Assembly: GCA_905199135.1 (NCBI GenBank)
Contig: CAJKFC010000015.1
Coordinates: forward strand, 1-26,099
Direction of reading: 5' to 3'
Length of the DNA stretch: 26,099 bases
Source: an uncultured Eubacteriales bacterium
Lineage (GTDB): Bacteria; Bacillota; Clostridia; Oscillospirales; Butyricicoccaceae
Made by a program: the position numbers and the translations under genes. Below the pieces are notes generated by a model, which was not told the DNA's origin, searched no databases, and saw only the letters and a program-made list of their open reading frames with translations. Shown one piece after another: positions 15,410 through 23,175 of the stretch (position 1 is its first letter; the number at the start of each line of letters is the position of its first letter).

Positions 15410-15429
15410 TCTGTTTTTTCAAAAAAGTA

Positions 15430-15458
15430 TTGACAAATGCTGAATAAAATGATATAAT
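15430..15458 (+). promoter_or_regulatory. Promoter of the second tRNA-Val gene
   Basis: Perfect TTGACA (15430-15435), a 17-bp spacer and perfect TATAAT (15453-15458), with TG in the extended -10 position. This is a full-consensus promoter, as expected for a stable RNA, and stronger than that of copy 1. Confidence 0.9.
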
Positions 15459-15477
15459 AAACAAGCTGATTGGGAAT

Positions 15478-15554
15478 GGACGCTTAGCTCAGTTGGCTAG
15501 AGCACTTGCTTGACGTGCAAGGGGTCAGGGGTTCAAGTCCCTTAGCGTCCACCA
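15478..15554 (+). tRNA. tRNA-Val (GAC), copy 2
   Basis: The 77 nt match copy 1 exactly, with the same GAC anticodon and encoded CCA. The flanks differ except for a few bases just past the CCA, so the duplication covers little beyond the tRNA itself. Confidence 0.96.
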
Positions 15555-15558
15555 TAAA

Positions 15559-15586
15559 GACGACAGATTGTTCTGTCGTCTTTTTT
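15559..15586 (+). terminator. Terminator after tRNA-Val copy 2
   Basis: GACGACAGA (15559-15567) and TCTGTCGTC (15572-15580) pair around TTGT, followed by six T. It begins 4 nt after the tRNA end. Confidence 0.92.
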
Positions 15587-15663
15587 GTTGCTCTGACTAT
15601 TGACACTGAAATGATATGACAAAGCAGGGGAAGGGCGATACAGGCGAATTGATTTCTGATATA

Positions 15664-15688
15664 AAAAGAAGGGCGGCGCCCTTCTTTT
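15664..15688 (-). terminator. Terminator of the small membrane-anchored protein gene
   Basis: AAAAGAAGGGC and GCCCTTCTTTT form an 11-bp stem with a GGC loop. Read leftward it ends in a T run. The arm overlaps the stop codon of the gene at 15687-16115. Between the tRNA terminator and this hairpin (15587-15663) nothing else was recognised. Confidence 0.8.
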
Positions 15689-16115
15689 ATTTTTCTGTAA
15701 TGTTGTTGAGCTCGGATACCTTTATAAAGGCGTTGGCATCAAGAGGGTCTTCCGAAAGGAGAGATGCTATATCTATTAGGCTGTCTATATTATCTTGGCA
15801 TTTCCCGGGAAAAAGCACCATGCTGCCGTAAAGCTCGTTGCAGTATGTGTAGTTGGGACTATGAGATGAATCTCCCTCTGTCAGAAGCTTATAGCTGTTT
15901 ATAAAGGATTTAAAGGCCGCTGCACCGTATAGATAGTCGCTTTCGTGAGCGGAATCTCTGTATTCTTCAAAACAGCTTGCGGCCTCATGAGCGCTGCCTT
16001 GAGCCGAGATAAGCAGAACATCTTCACGGCCGTTTTGATATCCTGATTTGAACCCTGTATAAACAGAGGCCGAAAGGACAAGAAGAAGTCCCAGTGCAAT
16101 GAGTATTTTTTTCAT
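15687..16115 (-). CDS. Small membrane-anchored or secreted protein of unknown function
   Basis: A 142-residue protein opening with MKK, a hydrophobic stretch (LIALGLLLVLSASVYTGF, about 4-22) and then a polar domain. The helix may be an uncleaved anchor or a signal peptide; there is no lipobox cysteine. The rest is helix-prone, acidic, and holds four cysteines (FEEYRDSAHESDYLYGAAAF and DSLIDIASLLSEDP-type runs). No family was recognised. The ATG at 16115 lacks a clear ribosome binding site (GAAAAT only), and an upstream in-frame extension would run through the hairpin at 16132-16157. It is the last reading frame after the serine operon and may be transcribed by leakage through that hairpin. 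Confidence 0.65.
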   Translation of the reverse strand: MKKILIALGLLLVLSASVYTGFKSGYQNGREDVLLISAQGSAHEAASCFEEYRDSAHESDYLYGAAAFKSFINSYKLLTEGDSSHSPNYTYCNELYGSMVLFPGKCQDNIDSLIDIASLLSEDPLDANAFIKVSELNNITEK

Positions 16116-16131
16116 ATTTTCATATATAAGC

Positions 16132-16157
16132 AAGGCGGCGATGAGGATCGCCGCCTT
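16132..16157 (-). terminator. Terminator of the serine operon
   Basis: AAGGCGGCGAT and ATCGCCGCCTT form a perfect 11-bp GC-rich stem with a four-base loop, 19 nt after the DUF1015 stop. Leftward the tail TTGCTTATATAT is moderately U-rich. In the other direction a T run is present, but no rightward gene precedes it. Confidence 0.7.
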
Positions 16158-16176
16158 TTTGGTTTTATTGGGTTTA

Positions 16177-17421
16177 TTACTTGAGTTTGTGAATGAAAAG
16201 TCCGGACATGAGCTTGGGCTCAAACCATGTGGACTTGGGAGGCATAATCTGTCCTGCATCTGCGATATCGATAAGATCTTCGATAGTAGTGGGGAACATG
16301 GAGAATGCCACCTTCATGCCGTTCTCAACTCTGCGCTCCAGCTCCTTGAGACCGCGGATGCCGCCGACAAAGTCAATGCGGTTGTCGGTTCTGGGATCGC
16401 CGATACCGAGTATGGGGCTGAGAAGGTTTTTCTGAAGAATGGAGACATCAAGACGCTCGACAGGGTCACTCTCGTCGAATGTGCCTGCCTTAGCTGTCAG
16501 GATATACCATTTGCCGTTGATGAACATACCGAACTTGTGCTTTGCGTCGGGACGGTACTGTCCTTCGCCGTCAAAGGGAGCTACATCGAACTTGTTTTCG
16601 ACAGCTGCAAAGAACTCTGTCTCTGTGAGACCGTTGAGGTCTGTTACAACGCGGTTGTAGTCCATAATGTAGAGCTGCTCGTCGGGGAAGAGGACAGAGA
16701 GGAAGAAGTTGAACTCCTCATTGCCTGTAAAGTCGGGGTTCTGAGCGCGGCGCTTTCTGCCGACGCGTACAGCCGATGCACTTCTGTGGTGACCGTCTGC
16801 AATGTAGAGATACTTTGTGTCGGCAAACTCTTTGGAGATAGCGTCGACATCGGCTTCGTCGTCGATGATCCAGGCTGTGTTGCCTATGCCGTCTTCTGTT
16901 ACGAAGTCATATACGGGAGCCTTTTCCATGGCCTTTGCCACGATCTCATTGATAACAGGGCGAGCCTTGTAGGTGAGGAAGATGGGGCCTGTGTTGGCGT
17001 CGAGGAAATCGACATGGTTGACACGGTCTGTCTCCTTGTCAGCTCTTGTAAGCTCGTGCTTCTTGATGATGTTGTTCATGTAGTCATCGATGGAAGCGCA
17101 GCCGACGATACCTGTCTGGGCGCGGCCGTCCATGACCTGTCTGTATACATAGTAGCAGGGCTTTTCGTCCTGAATGAAGGTGCCGTCCTTGATCATCTTG
17201 TTGAAAGTGTCGGCTGCCTTCTCGTATACGCGCTGATCATAGTGGTCAATAGAGGGATCGAGGTCAATCTCGGCCTTGTCGATGTGGAGGAAGGAATAGG
17301 GGTTACCCTTTACCATCTCACGGGCTTCGTCCGAGTTCATAACATCATAAGGCAAAGCCGCAACCTTGGCCGAAAGCTCGGGTGTGGGGCGGACAGCCTT
17401 AAAGGGTCTTACAACTGCCAT
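16177..17421 (-). CDS. DUF1015 family protein of the serine operon
   Basis: A 414-residue cytoplasmic protein of the DUF1015 family, at normal length. Recognisable family blocks are the opening VVRPFKAVRPTPELSAKVAA, PYDVMNSDEAR (25-35), NPYSFLHIDKAE, KHELTRADKETDRVNH (121-136), YIADGHHRSASA (206-217) and the closing MPPKSTWFEPKLMSGLFIHK. The histidine- and aspartate-rich ADGHHR looks like an active-site motif. It is the third gene of an operon after a class V aminotransferase and serA, 20 nt behind serA, with AAAGGAG 8 nt before the ATG. From memory, the same trio occurs in Bacteroides. No serB is present here, so a role at the phosphoserine-to-serine step, or as a regulator of it, is a fair guess but unproven. 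Confidence 0.88.
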   Translation of the reverse strand: MAVVRPFKAVRPTPELSAKVAALPYDVMNSDEAREMVKGNPYSFLHIDKAEIDLDPSIDHYDQRVYEKAADTFNKMIKDGTFIQDEKPCYYVYRQVMDGRAQTGIVGCASIDDYMNNIIKKHELTRADKETDRVNHVDFLDANTGPIFLTYKARPVINEIVAKAMEKAPVYDFVTEDGIGNTAWIIDDEADVDAISKEFADTKYLYIADGHHRSASAVRVGRKRRAQNPDFTGNEEFNFFLSVLFPDEQLYIMDYNRVVTDLNGLTETEFFAAVENKFDVAPFDGEGQYRPDAKHKFGMFINGKWYILTAKAGTFDESDPVERLDVSILQKNLLSPILGIGDPRTDNRIDFVGGIRGLKELERRVENGMKVAFSMFPTTIEDLIDIADAGQIMPPKSTWFEPKLMSGLFIHKLK

Positions 17422-17441
17422 TTATTTTTCTCCTTTGGTGA

Positions 17442-18353
17442 TTACTTGAAAAATTCTGTGATAATGTCGACGATCTCGCCGCCTATGCGCATCTGAGCTT
17501 CTTTAGTGGAGCCGCCGATGTGGGGAGTGAGGGAGATCTTGGGATGGTTCATGAGAGCTTCCTTCTTGAGGGGCTCCTCCTTGAATACATCGAGAGCAGC
17601 GCCTGCCAGTTTATCGTTGTTGAGAGCCTCAACAAGAGCGTCCTCGTCAACAAGGCCGCCGCGGGCTGTGTTGATGATAAATGCGGAGGGCTTCATGAGA
17701 GCAAGCTCTGCTGCGCCGATAACCGGCTTACCGTCCTTGGATGCGGGAATGTGGAGGGAGACAAAGTCTGCGTTTTTGAGGACTTCGTCACGGCTCATGC
17801 TGACATACTCCTCAGGAAGACCCTTGATCTCGAAGATATCGTTGTAGATAACCTTCATGCCGAGAGCAACTGCGCGCTTTGCGATTTCCTGGGAAATACG
17901 GCCCATGCCGATGAGGCCGAGAGTCTTGCCGTTGAGCTCGATTCCTTCATACTTTTTCTTGTTCCATTCGCCGTTTCTCATTGTGACATTGGAGATGGCG
18001 ATGTAGCGGGCGAGAGCCAGCATATGGCCGAGAGCGAGCTCTGCAACGCTTGCGCTGGAAGCCTTGGGAGTGTTGCGGACCTTTATGCCGTTTTCTTCAG
18101 CATATGCAACATCTATATTGTCAACACCGACACCGCCGCGGATAACGAGCTTAAGTCTGCCGGCCTTCTTAGCCTCGTCAATGATGGGCTGACGGACTTT
18201 AGTTGCGCTTCTTACAACGAGGACATCTACATCAGCGAGTTTTGCGCCGAGCTCCTCGGGGGGATAAAACTTTTCTTCTACCTCAAAGCCCTTTTCACGA
18301 AGAGCTGCAACAGCGGATTTTTCCATTCCGTCGGAAGCCAAAATCTTAATCAT
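17442..18353 (-). CDS. serA: D-3-phosphoglycerate dehydrogenase (short form)
   Basis: SerA oxidises 3-phosphoglycerate to 3-phosphohydroxypyruvate with NAD+, the first step of serine synthesis. The 303 residues make the short form without the C-terminal ACT domain, so serine feedback through ACT is not expected. The catalytic trio R231 (TARGG), E260 (FKEEP) and H278 (TPHIGGS) has the spacing of human PHGDH. The nucleotide loop is LGLIGMGRIS (145-154): the usual third glycine of GxGxxG is serine 154. AAGGAG sits 9 nt before the ATG. It is the second gene of the operon, after a 90-nt gap that carries a long hairpin, and overlaps nothing. Confidence 0.95.
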   Translation of the reverse strand: MIKILASDGMEKSAVAALREKGFEVEEKFYPPEELGAKLADVDVLVVRSATKVRQPIIDEAKKAGRLKLVIRGGVGVDNIDVAYAEENGIKVRNTPKASSASVAELALGHMLALARYIAISNVTMRNGEWNKKKYEGIELNGKTLGLIGMGRISQEIAKRAVALGMKVIYNDIFEIKGLPEEYVSMSRDEVLKNADFVSLHIPASKDGKPVIGAAELALMKPSAFIINTARGGLVDEDALVEALNNDKLAGAALDVFKEEPLKKEALMNHPKISLTPHIGGSTKEAQMRIGGEIVDIITEFFK

Positions 18354-18396
18354 GTCAGTTTTCTCCTTTATTATTGAGATTTTTTGAAAAGATAGT

Positions 18397-18427
18397 CATA
18401 AAGGCGTACAAGCGGTACGCCTTTATG
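18397..18427 (-). promoter_or_regulatory. 13-bp hairpin between the aminotransferase and serA
   Basis: CATAAAGGCGTAC and GTACGCCTTTATG pair perfectly around five bases. Leftward the tail ACTATCTTTTC is weakly U-rich, so it may be a partial terminator or an mRNA processing or stability element setting the ratio of the two enzymes. Confidence 0.6.
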
Positions 18428-18443
18428 CATAAAAACTTAAAAA

Positions 18444-19514
18444 TTAGAGGCCGAGGATCTTGTCGATGGAAGATGTAACGAGCTTCATGTCGTCCATTGT
18501 GTAGTCGCCCATGTGGGAGATACGGAATGTTGTCTCCTTGAGCTTGCCGTAACCTGCAGCTATTGTTACGCCGTAGTCAGCAAGCTTCTTGTTGAGGTCG
18601 GAGATGTCGACATTTCTTGTGTTCTTTACGACTGTAAGAGTATTGGAGAGGCAATCCTCATCGGCGAGAAGAGCGAAGTTCTTTCTTGCCCATGCGCGTA
18701 TATACTCAGCCATCTCCTTGTGGCGTGCAAAACGATTCTCAATGCCTTCGACATTGACGATCTGATCGAGCTGCCAATCGAGAGCATACATGAGGGAGAG
18801 AGCGGGTGTGGAGGGGTACTGAGCTTTCTCAACCATCATGTCGTAGATAGAGACGATGTCGAGGTAAAGACCGCGGTTGGGAACTGTCTTTGCTCTGTTG
18901 TATGCCTTTTCGGAAACAGCTGCGAGGGAAAGTCCGGGAGGCACACCGAGGCACTTCTGTGTAGATGTGATGCAGAAGTCGATGCCCCACTCGTCAACAG
19001 GGATATCAGAACCGCCTGCGGAGGAAACTGTATCTACGCAGAACACTACATCGGGGTATTTCTTTACAACTTCGCCGATAGCTCCTACGGGGTTCATAAC
19101 ACCGCTGGAGGTCTCGTTGTGTGTAACTGTGATGAGGTCATACTTGCCTGTTGCGAGAACTTCGTCGACCATTTCGGGAGTTGTGCACTTACCGGCTTCG
19201 ACAGAGAAGAGGTCTGCGGGAACGCCGTTTGTTGTAGCCATCTTATACCATCTGTCGCCGAAGGAACCGACGGAGAACACGGCTGCGCGCTTGGCTGTGC
19301 AGCACTTGATGGCGCTTTCCATAAGGCCGGAACCGGATGTTGTGGAAATTACGACTGTGTTCTTTGTGCGGAAAATCTTCTGCATGTTCTGTTCGATTCT
19401 GCGGCCGATCTCAGTGGCTTCCTTTGTACGGTGGCCGATCATCGGCTGAGAGAGTTTTTCGAGAACTTCCGGACGGCAATCGATGGGGCCCGGGATAAAG
19501 AGCTTCTTGTGCAT
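18444..19514 (-). CDS. Class V aminotransferase acting as phosphoserine aminotransferase
   Basis: A 356-residue PLP enzyme of the alanine-glyoxylate/serine-pyruvate aminotransferase type. Visible landmarks are KLFIPGPIDCRPEVL at the start, STTSGSGLMESAI (57-69) for phosphate binding, FCVDTVSSAGG with D161 for the pyridine nitrogen, and STQKCLGVPPG with the PLP lysine K187. It is not the classic SerC sequence, but its place directly upstream of serA points to glutamate:3-phosphohydroxypyruvate transamination, as proposed for class V SerC replacements in anaerobes and archaea. Serine-glyoxylate or alanine-glyoxylate activity remains an alternative. GGAGG precedes the ATG, and a promoter lies about 110 nt upstream. 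Confidence 0.88.
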   Translation of the reverse strand: MHKKLFIPGPIDCRPEVLEKLSQPMIGHRTKEATEIGRRIEQNMQKIFRTKNTVVISTTSGSGLMESAIKCCTAKRAAVFSVGSFGDRWYKMATTNGVPADLFSVEAGKCTTPEMVDEVLATGKYDLITVTHNETSSGVMNPVGAIGEVVKKYPDVVFCVDTVSSAGGSDIPVDEWGIDFCITSTQKCLGVPPGLSLAAVSEKAYNRAKTVPNRGLYLDIVSIYDMMVEKAQYPSTPALSLMYALDWQLDQIVNVEGIENRFARHKEMAEYIRAWARKNFALLADEDCLSNTLTVVKNTRNVDISDLNKKLADYGVTIAAGYGKLKETTFRISHMGDYTMDDMKLVTSSIDKILGL

Positions 19515-19607
19515 AGCTATTCCTCCATTTTATACATAAAATTTCTTCAAATATTATGTTAAAACAGAATTTTAATGTGACACGAAACCACGCCCCACAT
19601 AAACACT

Positions 19608-19635
19608 ATTTTAACGATTTCATTTTAACACTTTC
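19608..19635. repeat. Tandem 14-bp repeat over the serine operon promoter
   Basis: ATTTTAACGATTTC (19608-19621) is followed at once by ATTTTAACACTTTC (19622-19635), 12 of 14 bases identical. On the reverse strand each copy holds a GTTAAAAT box, and one of them is the predicted -10. Confidence 0.5.
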
Positions 19636-19650
19636 GGACAAAATAAACAA
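19622..19650 (-). promoter_or_regulatory. Promoter of the serine operon
   Basis: On the reverse strand TTGTTT (19645-19650) is followed after 17 bp by TAAAAT (19622-19627) with TG in the extended -10 position. A second TAAAAT lies 14 bp downstream within a tandem repeat. The leader of roughly 100 nt shows no recognisable T-box or known riboswitch. Confidence 0.6.
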
Positions 19651-19691
19651 GACCTTTTTTCAAAATTTTTCTTTTATTTTGGAAATTTTGG

Positions 19692-19714
19692 TGTTATAAT
19701 ATATCTGCTATAAT
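19692..19714 (+). promoter_or_regulatory. Promoter region of the M19 dipeptidase
   Basis: TGTTATAAT (19692-19700) is a perfect extended -10; the -35 region (TTTTAT, 19672-19677) is poor, as is common with extended -10 promoters. A second TATAAT lies at 19709-19714. It is divergent from the serine operon promoter. Confidence 0.55.
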
Positions 19715-19739
19715 ATTTTCTTATCACACGGAGGTAAAA

Positions 19740-20708
19740 ATGAGATTTGTAGATCTGCACTGTGACACCATTGCCATGAAAGTAGCTCTTTCGGGAGGAA
19801 AGACCGAGCTTTATAAGAACGACTGTCACATAGATATAGAGAAGCTTCAGAAGGGCGGCTGCCTGGCTCAGTTCTTCGCCATATTCGTTCCGATAAACGG
19901 CGCCGCCGAAAATCACGGCGTAAAACTGGGCTCCTATGACTTTTTCCAGATGGCATACAAGGTATATCTTGAGCAGATGGAGAAGAACAAGGACTACATA
20001 CTGCCCGCAATGAACTATGAGGACATAATGAGAAACAAAGAGATGGGCAAGATGTCCTCTGTGCTCACCATAGAGGAAGGTCATCCCGTAGAGGGCAAGA
20101 TGGAGCGCATCAAGGAGTTTTACGACAAGGGCGTAAGACTGCTCACTCTGACATGGAACTATGAGAACTGCTTCGGCTTCCCCAACTCCGACGATCCCGA
20201 ACTCATGAAGAAAGGCCTCAAGCCCTTCGGCATCGAGGCTGTGTCCTATATGAATGAGCTGGGCATGATAATAGATGTATCCCATCTTTCCGAGGGCGGT
20301 TTCTATGATGTTGCCAAGTATTCCAAGGTACCCTTTGTGGCATCTCACTCCTGCGCAAGAAATCTCTGCTCCCACAGAAGAAACCTCTGGGACGATCAGC
20401 TCAAGGTATTGGGTGAGACAGGCTCGGTTGTCGGCATAAACTTCGCCAGCGGCTTTTTGCGCGACGGCAGCGCCGACACATATATCGCAGATATCGTAAA
20501 GCACATGGTTCACATAAAGAATAAAGCGGGTATCGAGGCTCTCGCCTTCGGCTCCGACTTTGACGGCATAACAAGCAACCTTGAGTTTAAGGATTACACA
20601 GGCATGCCCACAATAGTAAAGGCCATGGAGAAGCACTTCACATCCCGTGAGATCGACATGATATGCAACGAGAACGCTTTGAGAGTAATCAAGGCTTCGA
20701 TGAAATAA
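19740..20708 (+). CDS. Membrane-dipeptidase family (M19) dipeptidase
   Basis: A 322-residue zinc peptidase of the renal dipeptidase (M19) family, hydrolysing dipeptides, often with a D-residue at one side. The metal ligands are in place: H7 and D9 in DLHCDT, the glutamate of IEEG (112-113), H182 in DVSHLSE and H203 in ASHSCARN. The RRNLWDDQL block and GSDFDG (271-276) are standard. There is no signal peptide, so it works in the cytoplasm. GGAGG lies 6 nt before the ATG, in a 16-base context identical to that of the diguanylate cyclase gene (CACGGAGGTAAAAATG). It is divergent from the serine operon and followed by a strong terminator. Confidence 0.95.
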   Translation: MRFVDLHCDTIAMKVALSGGKTELYKNDCHIDIEKLQKGGCLAQFFAIFVPINGAAENHGVKLGSYDFFQMAYKVYLEQMEKNKDYILPAMNYEDIMRNKEMGKMSSVLTIEEGHPVEGKMERIKEFYDKGVRLLTLTWNYENCFGFPNSDDPELMKKGLKPFGIEAVSYMNELGMIIDVSHLSEGGFYDVAKYSKVPFVASHSCARNLCSHRRNLWDDQLKVLGETGSVVGINFASGFLRDGSADTYIADIVKHMVHIKNKAGIEALAFGSDFDGITSNLEFKDYTGMPTIVKAMEKHFTSREIDMICNENALRVIKASMK

Positions 20709-20729
20709 TTTTGTCCCGGCTTAATGAAT

Positions 20730-20758
20730 CAGGGCGGAAAAATCCGCCCTGTTTTCTT
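20730..20758 (+). terminator. Terminator after the M19 dipeptidase
   Basis: CAGGGCGGA and TCCGCCCTG pair around AAAA and are followed by TTTTCTTT. An ATG at 20724, in frame with the helicase, sits just before this stem. Confidence 0.9.
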
Positions 20759-20780
20759 TGACTTCGCATTCAGGAAAGAG

Positions 20781-23174
20781 GTGATTTGTATCAAAAGGGA
20801 GAAGGTTTTTGAAGAAGAGGAAAAATACCTTGAAAAGGTCGAGGAGAACATAGAGGATCACATACTGTTTCTCGACAAGAACCCTGATTTTGCCACGGGC
20901 GCTTTCGGAGAGGGGCTTTACGGCGATGTCAGCAGGGTAAAGGACAGAAACGCCAACAGAAAAGAACGGCAGGATTTTGTCATGCTGAGTGAATCGCCTT
21001 ATATGGGGCGAATGGACTTTGCCGTCGAGGGCGCCGAACAGGAGAGCCTTGTGGCTTACATCGGCGAAAGGTCGATATATCTTGACAATAAGTTTCTGGT
21101 ATACGACTGGCGTACCCCTGTGGGTCAGAGATTTTACATGAAAAACGAGCTCAAGTTCACCCATGAGAACTATGACTACACCCTGCTTTTGAGAAGAGCC
21201 CTTTTTATAGAGGAGAAGAAGCTTCAGGACTTTGAAAATGAGTATATGAGCAGCGCCTATTACGGAAAGGGCAAAGCAGCGGGGGCGAGAGACATGGGCA
21301 CCGATGTGGTGACAGAGCCCTTCCTCATAAGGATACTCAATGAGAAGCGCCGCAAAAAGGAGCTGACCCCCATCATCGTGTCGATGCAGGAGGAGCAGAA
21401 CAATATAAACCGCCTGCCCTTTGAAAAGGACATAATCGTCCAGGGCTGCGCGGGGTCGGGAAAGACAATGGTGCTTCTCCACAGGCTTTCCTATCTGAAA
21501 TTCAACAACCCCCAGCTGAACTGGGAGAGGGTAAAGATAATAACCCCCAACGAGATGTTCAGCACTCATATAAATGCTCTTTCAGAAAGGCTTGAGCTGT
21601 CCAAAATAGAAAAGATAACGGCCGATAGATATTATGCGGGAATACTCTCCGAATACGAGGAGTATGTCATATCGAGAAAGGTGCTGCCACTTGCCGCAAA
21701 AAACAAGGAGAAAAAGCTCGTAAGGACGAAAATATTCAAAAACGCCGATAAGATACAGAGTGAGAGAAATATAGACGGCGATTTTATAGCCTACATATAT
21801 TCCGATGATTTTGTCACAAAGCTTGAGGAGGCTTACGGCGAGGTGTGGGCCGAGTTTGAGCAGGATGTGGCCTATGACCGTATAGACAGGATAAACGATA
21901 AATTCGGATTCAACAAAAATGTCACCTTTGACGACAACACCTATAAAAAGGTAGATGTATATATCCAGACCATCTCCGCCATTTTGAGCGGCGAAGCCTC
22001 TATAAACGAGATGATAGCCCAGAGGACCGAGAGAAAAGAGGCCTTTGAGGAGAAAATCGAGAGGGATTTCGGTCATATCGAGAGGTATTCCCGTGAGAGG
22101 GATACGGTGAAAAGGGCAATAGTTTCCAAAGCGAAAACCCTTGTGGCAAAAAATCTCGAAAACAAAGAGCCGAATACCGTAAAAAACCACGGCAGAATAA
22201 ATTATAAGACCGAAAATCTCGAGTGGCATCTCCACCTTTTAGGGATTCCCCATGACGACATAGCGGGAAGCTATAAGGCGGTGACAACCCTTTCCGACAA
22301 CATAGCCGCGGCAAAACAGAGGATAGAGGACAACAGGGAGAATATAAAAAATCTCGAAAAAGAGATAGCCGAGCTTTCTCTCAAGGTGCTCTCCGAGGAG
22401 GATTGCATGAGCCTTGAAGCCTCAAGGCAGGCTCTCATGAGCTTCGATGTGAACAATATATTCGCCAAAGCCTTTGAAAAGGCATTGGGGGACAGATATC
22501 AGGTATTTGAGAAGATAAAAAACTTTGAGCAGTACAGATTCTATTTTTACGCCAAGATAATTTTCTTCTATATGATGTACGGCAGAATAAGGGTATCCGA
22601 CGCCCTTCTGGCAATAGATGAGGGTCAGGACATATCACCCGCCGAGTATAAGATGATGAGCCTTGTCAACTCCGATGTGCGCTTCAACATATACGGAGAC
22701 ACAAACCAGCTCATCAAGATAAACGGCACCGACGACTGGCAGAAGCTTCAAAAGGTAAAAAGCTTTGATATGTTCGAGCTGCCGATAAACTATCGCAACA
22801 CCATTCAGATAGCCGATTACACCAATAAAATGCTGGATATGGACACAAAGGCTGTGGGAATCAGCGGTGTAAAGGTGGAGAATATGGACTTTGAAGACCT
22901 TTTCTACATCGACGATGATGCGGCCGAAAAGAGGGTGGCTGTCGTCTGCAAGGACTTGAAGGCACCCTATATGAAACGATTTGTGTCGGCAGTTAAAAAG
23001 TCCGAGCACATATCGGTGGGCAAAACAGAAAGCGGAAAGATCGCTCTTATAGATATAGAGGCGGCAAAGGGACTTGAGTTTGACAAGGTATACGCCGTGC
23101 CGAGAGACATGACGGCAAATGAGAAGTATATAGCCTATACAAGAGCTCTTTCTCATCTCGTAGATGTGACATAA
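20781..23174 (+). CDS. HelD-like UvrD/Rep family helicase (start codon uncertain)
   Basis: An SF1 ATPase of about 797 residues resembling HelD, which releases stalled RNA polymerase, rather than a DNA-repair UvrD. It opens with a charged coiled coil (KVFEEEEKYLEKVEENIED) typical of HelD. Counting from the GTG at 20781, Walker A is GCAGSGKT (K228), a long coiled-coil insertion lies near 430-545, Walker B is DEGQD (613-617), and later motifs are YGDTNQ, PINYRNT, AAKGLEFD and AYTRA. The start is doubtful: the ATG at 20724 lies before the upstream terminator and has no binding site. AGGTGAT at 20779-20785 is an excellent binding site but is followed by ATT (20784) and ATC (20790), not ATG; the GTG at 20781 overlaps it. 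The next in-frame Met is far inside the domain. Confidence 0.85.
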   Translation: MICIKREKVFEEEEKYLEKVEENIEDHILFLDKNPDFATGAFGEGLYGDVSRVKDRNANRKERQDFVMLSESPYMGRMDFAVEGAEQESLVAYIGERSIYLDNKFLVYDWRTPVGQRFYMKNELKFTHENYDYTLLLRRALFIEEKKLQDFENEYMSSAYYGKGKAAGARDMGTDVVTEPFLIRILNEKRRKKELTPIIVSMQEEQNNINRLPFEKDIIVQGCAGSGKTMVLLHRLSYLKFNNPQLNWERVKIITPNEMFSTHINALSERLELSKIEKITADRYYAGILSEYEEYVISRKVLPLAAKNKEKKLVRTKIFKNADKIQSERNIDGDFIAYIYSDDFVTKLEEAYGEVWAEFEQDVAYDRIDRINDKFGFNKNVTFDDNTYKKVDVYIQTISAILSGEASINEMIAQRTERKEAFEEKIERDFGHIERYSRERDTVKRAIVSKAKTLVAKNLENKEPNTVKNHGRINYKTENLEWHLHLLGIPHDDIAGSYKAVTTLSDNIAAAKQRIEDNRENIKNLEKEIAELSLKVLSEEDCMSLEASRQALMSFDVNNIFAKAFEKALGDRYQVFEKIKNFEQYRFYFYAKIIFFYMMYGRIRVSDALLAIDEGQDISPAEYKMMSLVNSDVRFNIYGDTNQLIKINGTDDWQKLQKVKSFDMFELPINYRNTIQIADYTNKMLDMDTKAVGISGVKVENMDFEDLFYIDDDAAEKRVAVVCKDLKAPYMKRFVSAVKKSEHISVGKTESGKIALIDIEAAKGLEFDKVYAVPRDMTANEKYIAYTRALSHLVDVT

Positions 23175-23175
23175 A

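Noticed and set aside
14322..15554. Direct tRNA repeats as attachment sites of an integrated phage or integron
   Set aside because: No integrase, recombinase or phage gene lies between or near them; only one cyclase gene is enclosed.
15616..15831. Small rightward frame between tRNA-Val copy 2 and the small membrane protein
   Set aside because: It runs through the terminator hairpin at 15664-15688 and into the antisense of a better-supported gene.
16099..17496. Rightward 465-residue reading frame over the DUF1015 gene
   Set aside because: Antisense shadow; it crosses the operon hairpin and runs through the spacer into serA.
19515..19739. T-box or serine-related riboswitch upstream of the serine operon
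   Set aside because: No T-box consensus (TGGNACCGCG-like) or specifier stem was seen in the roughly 100-nt leader.
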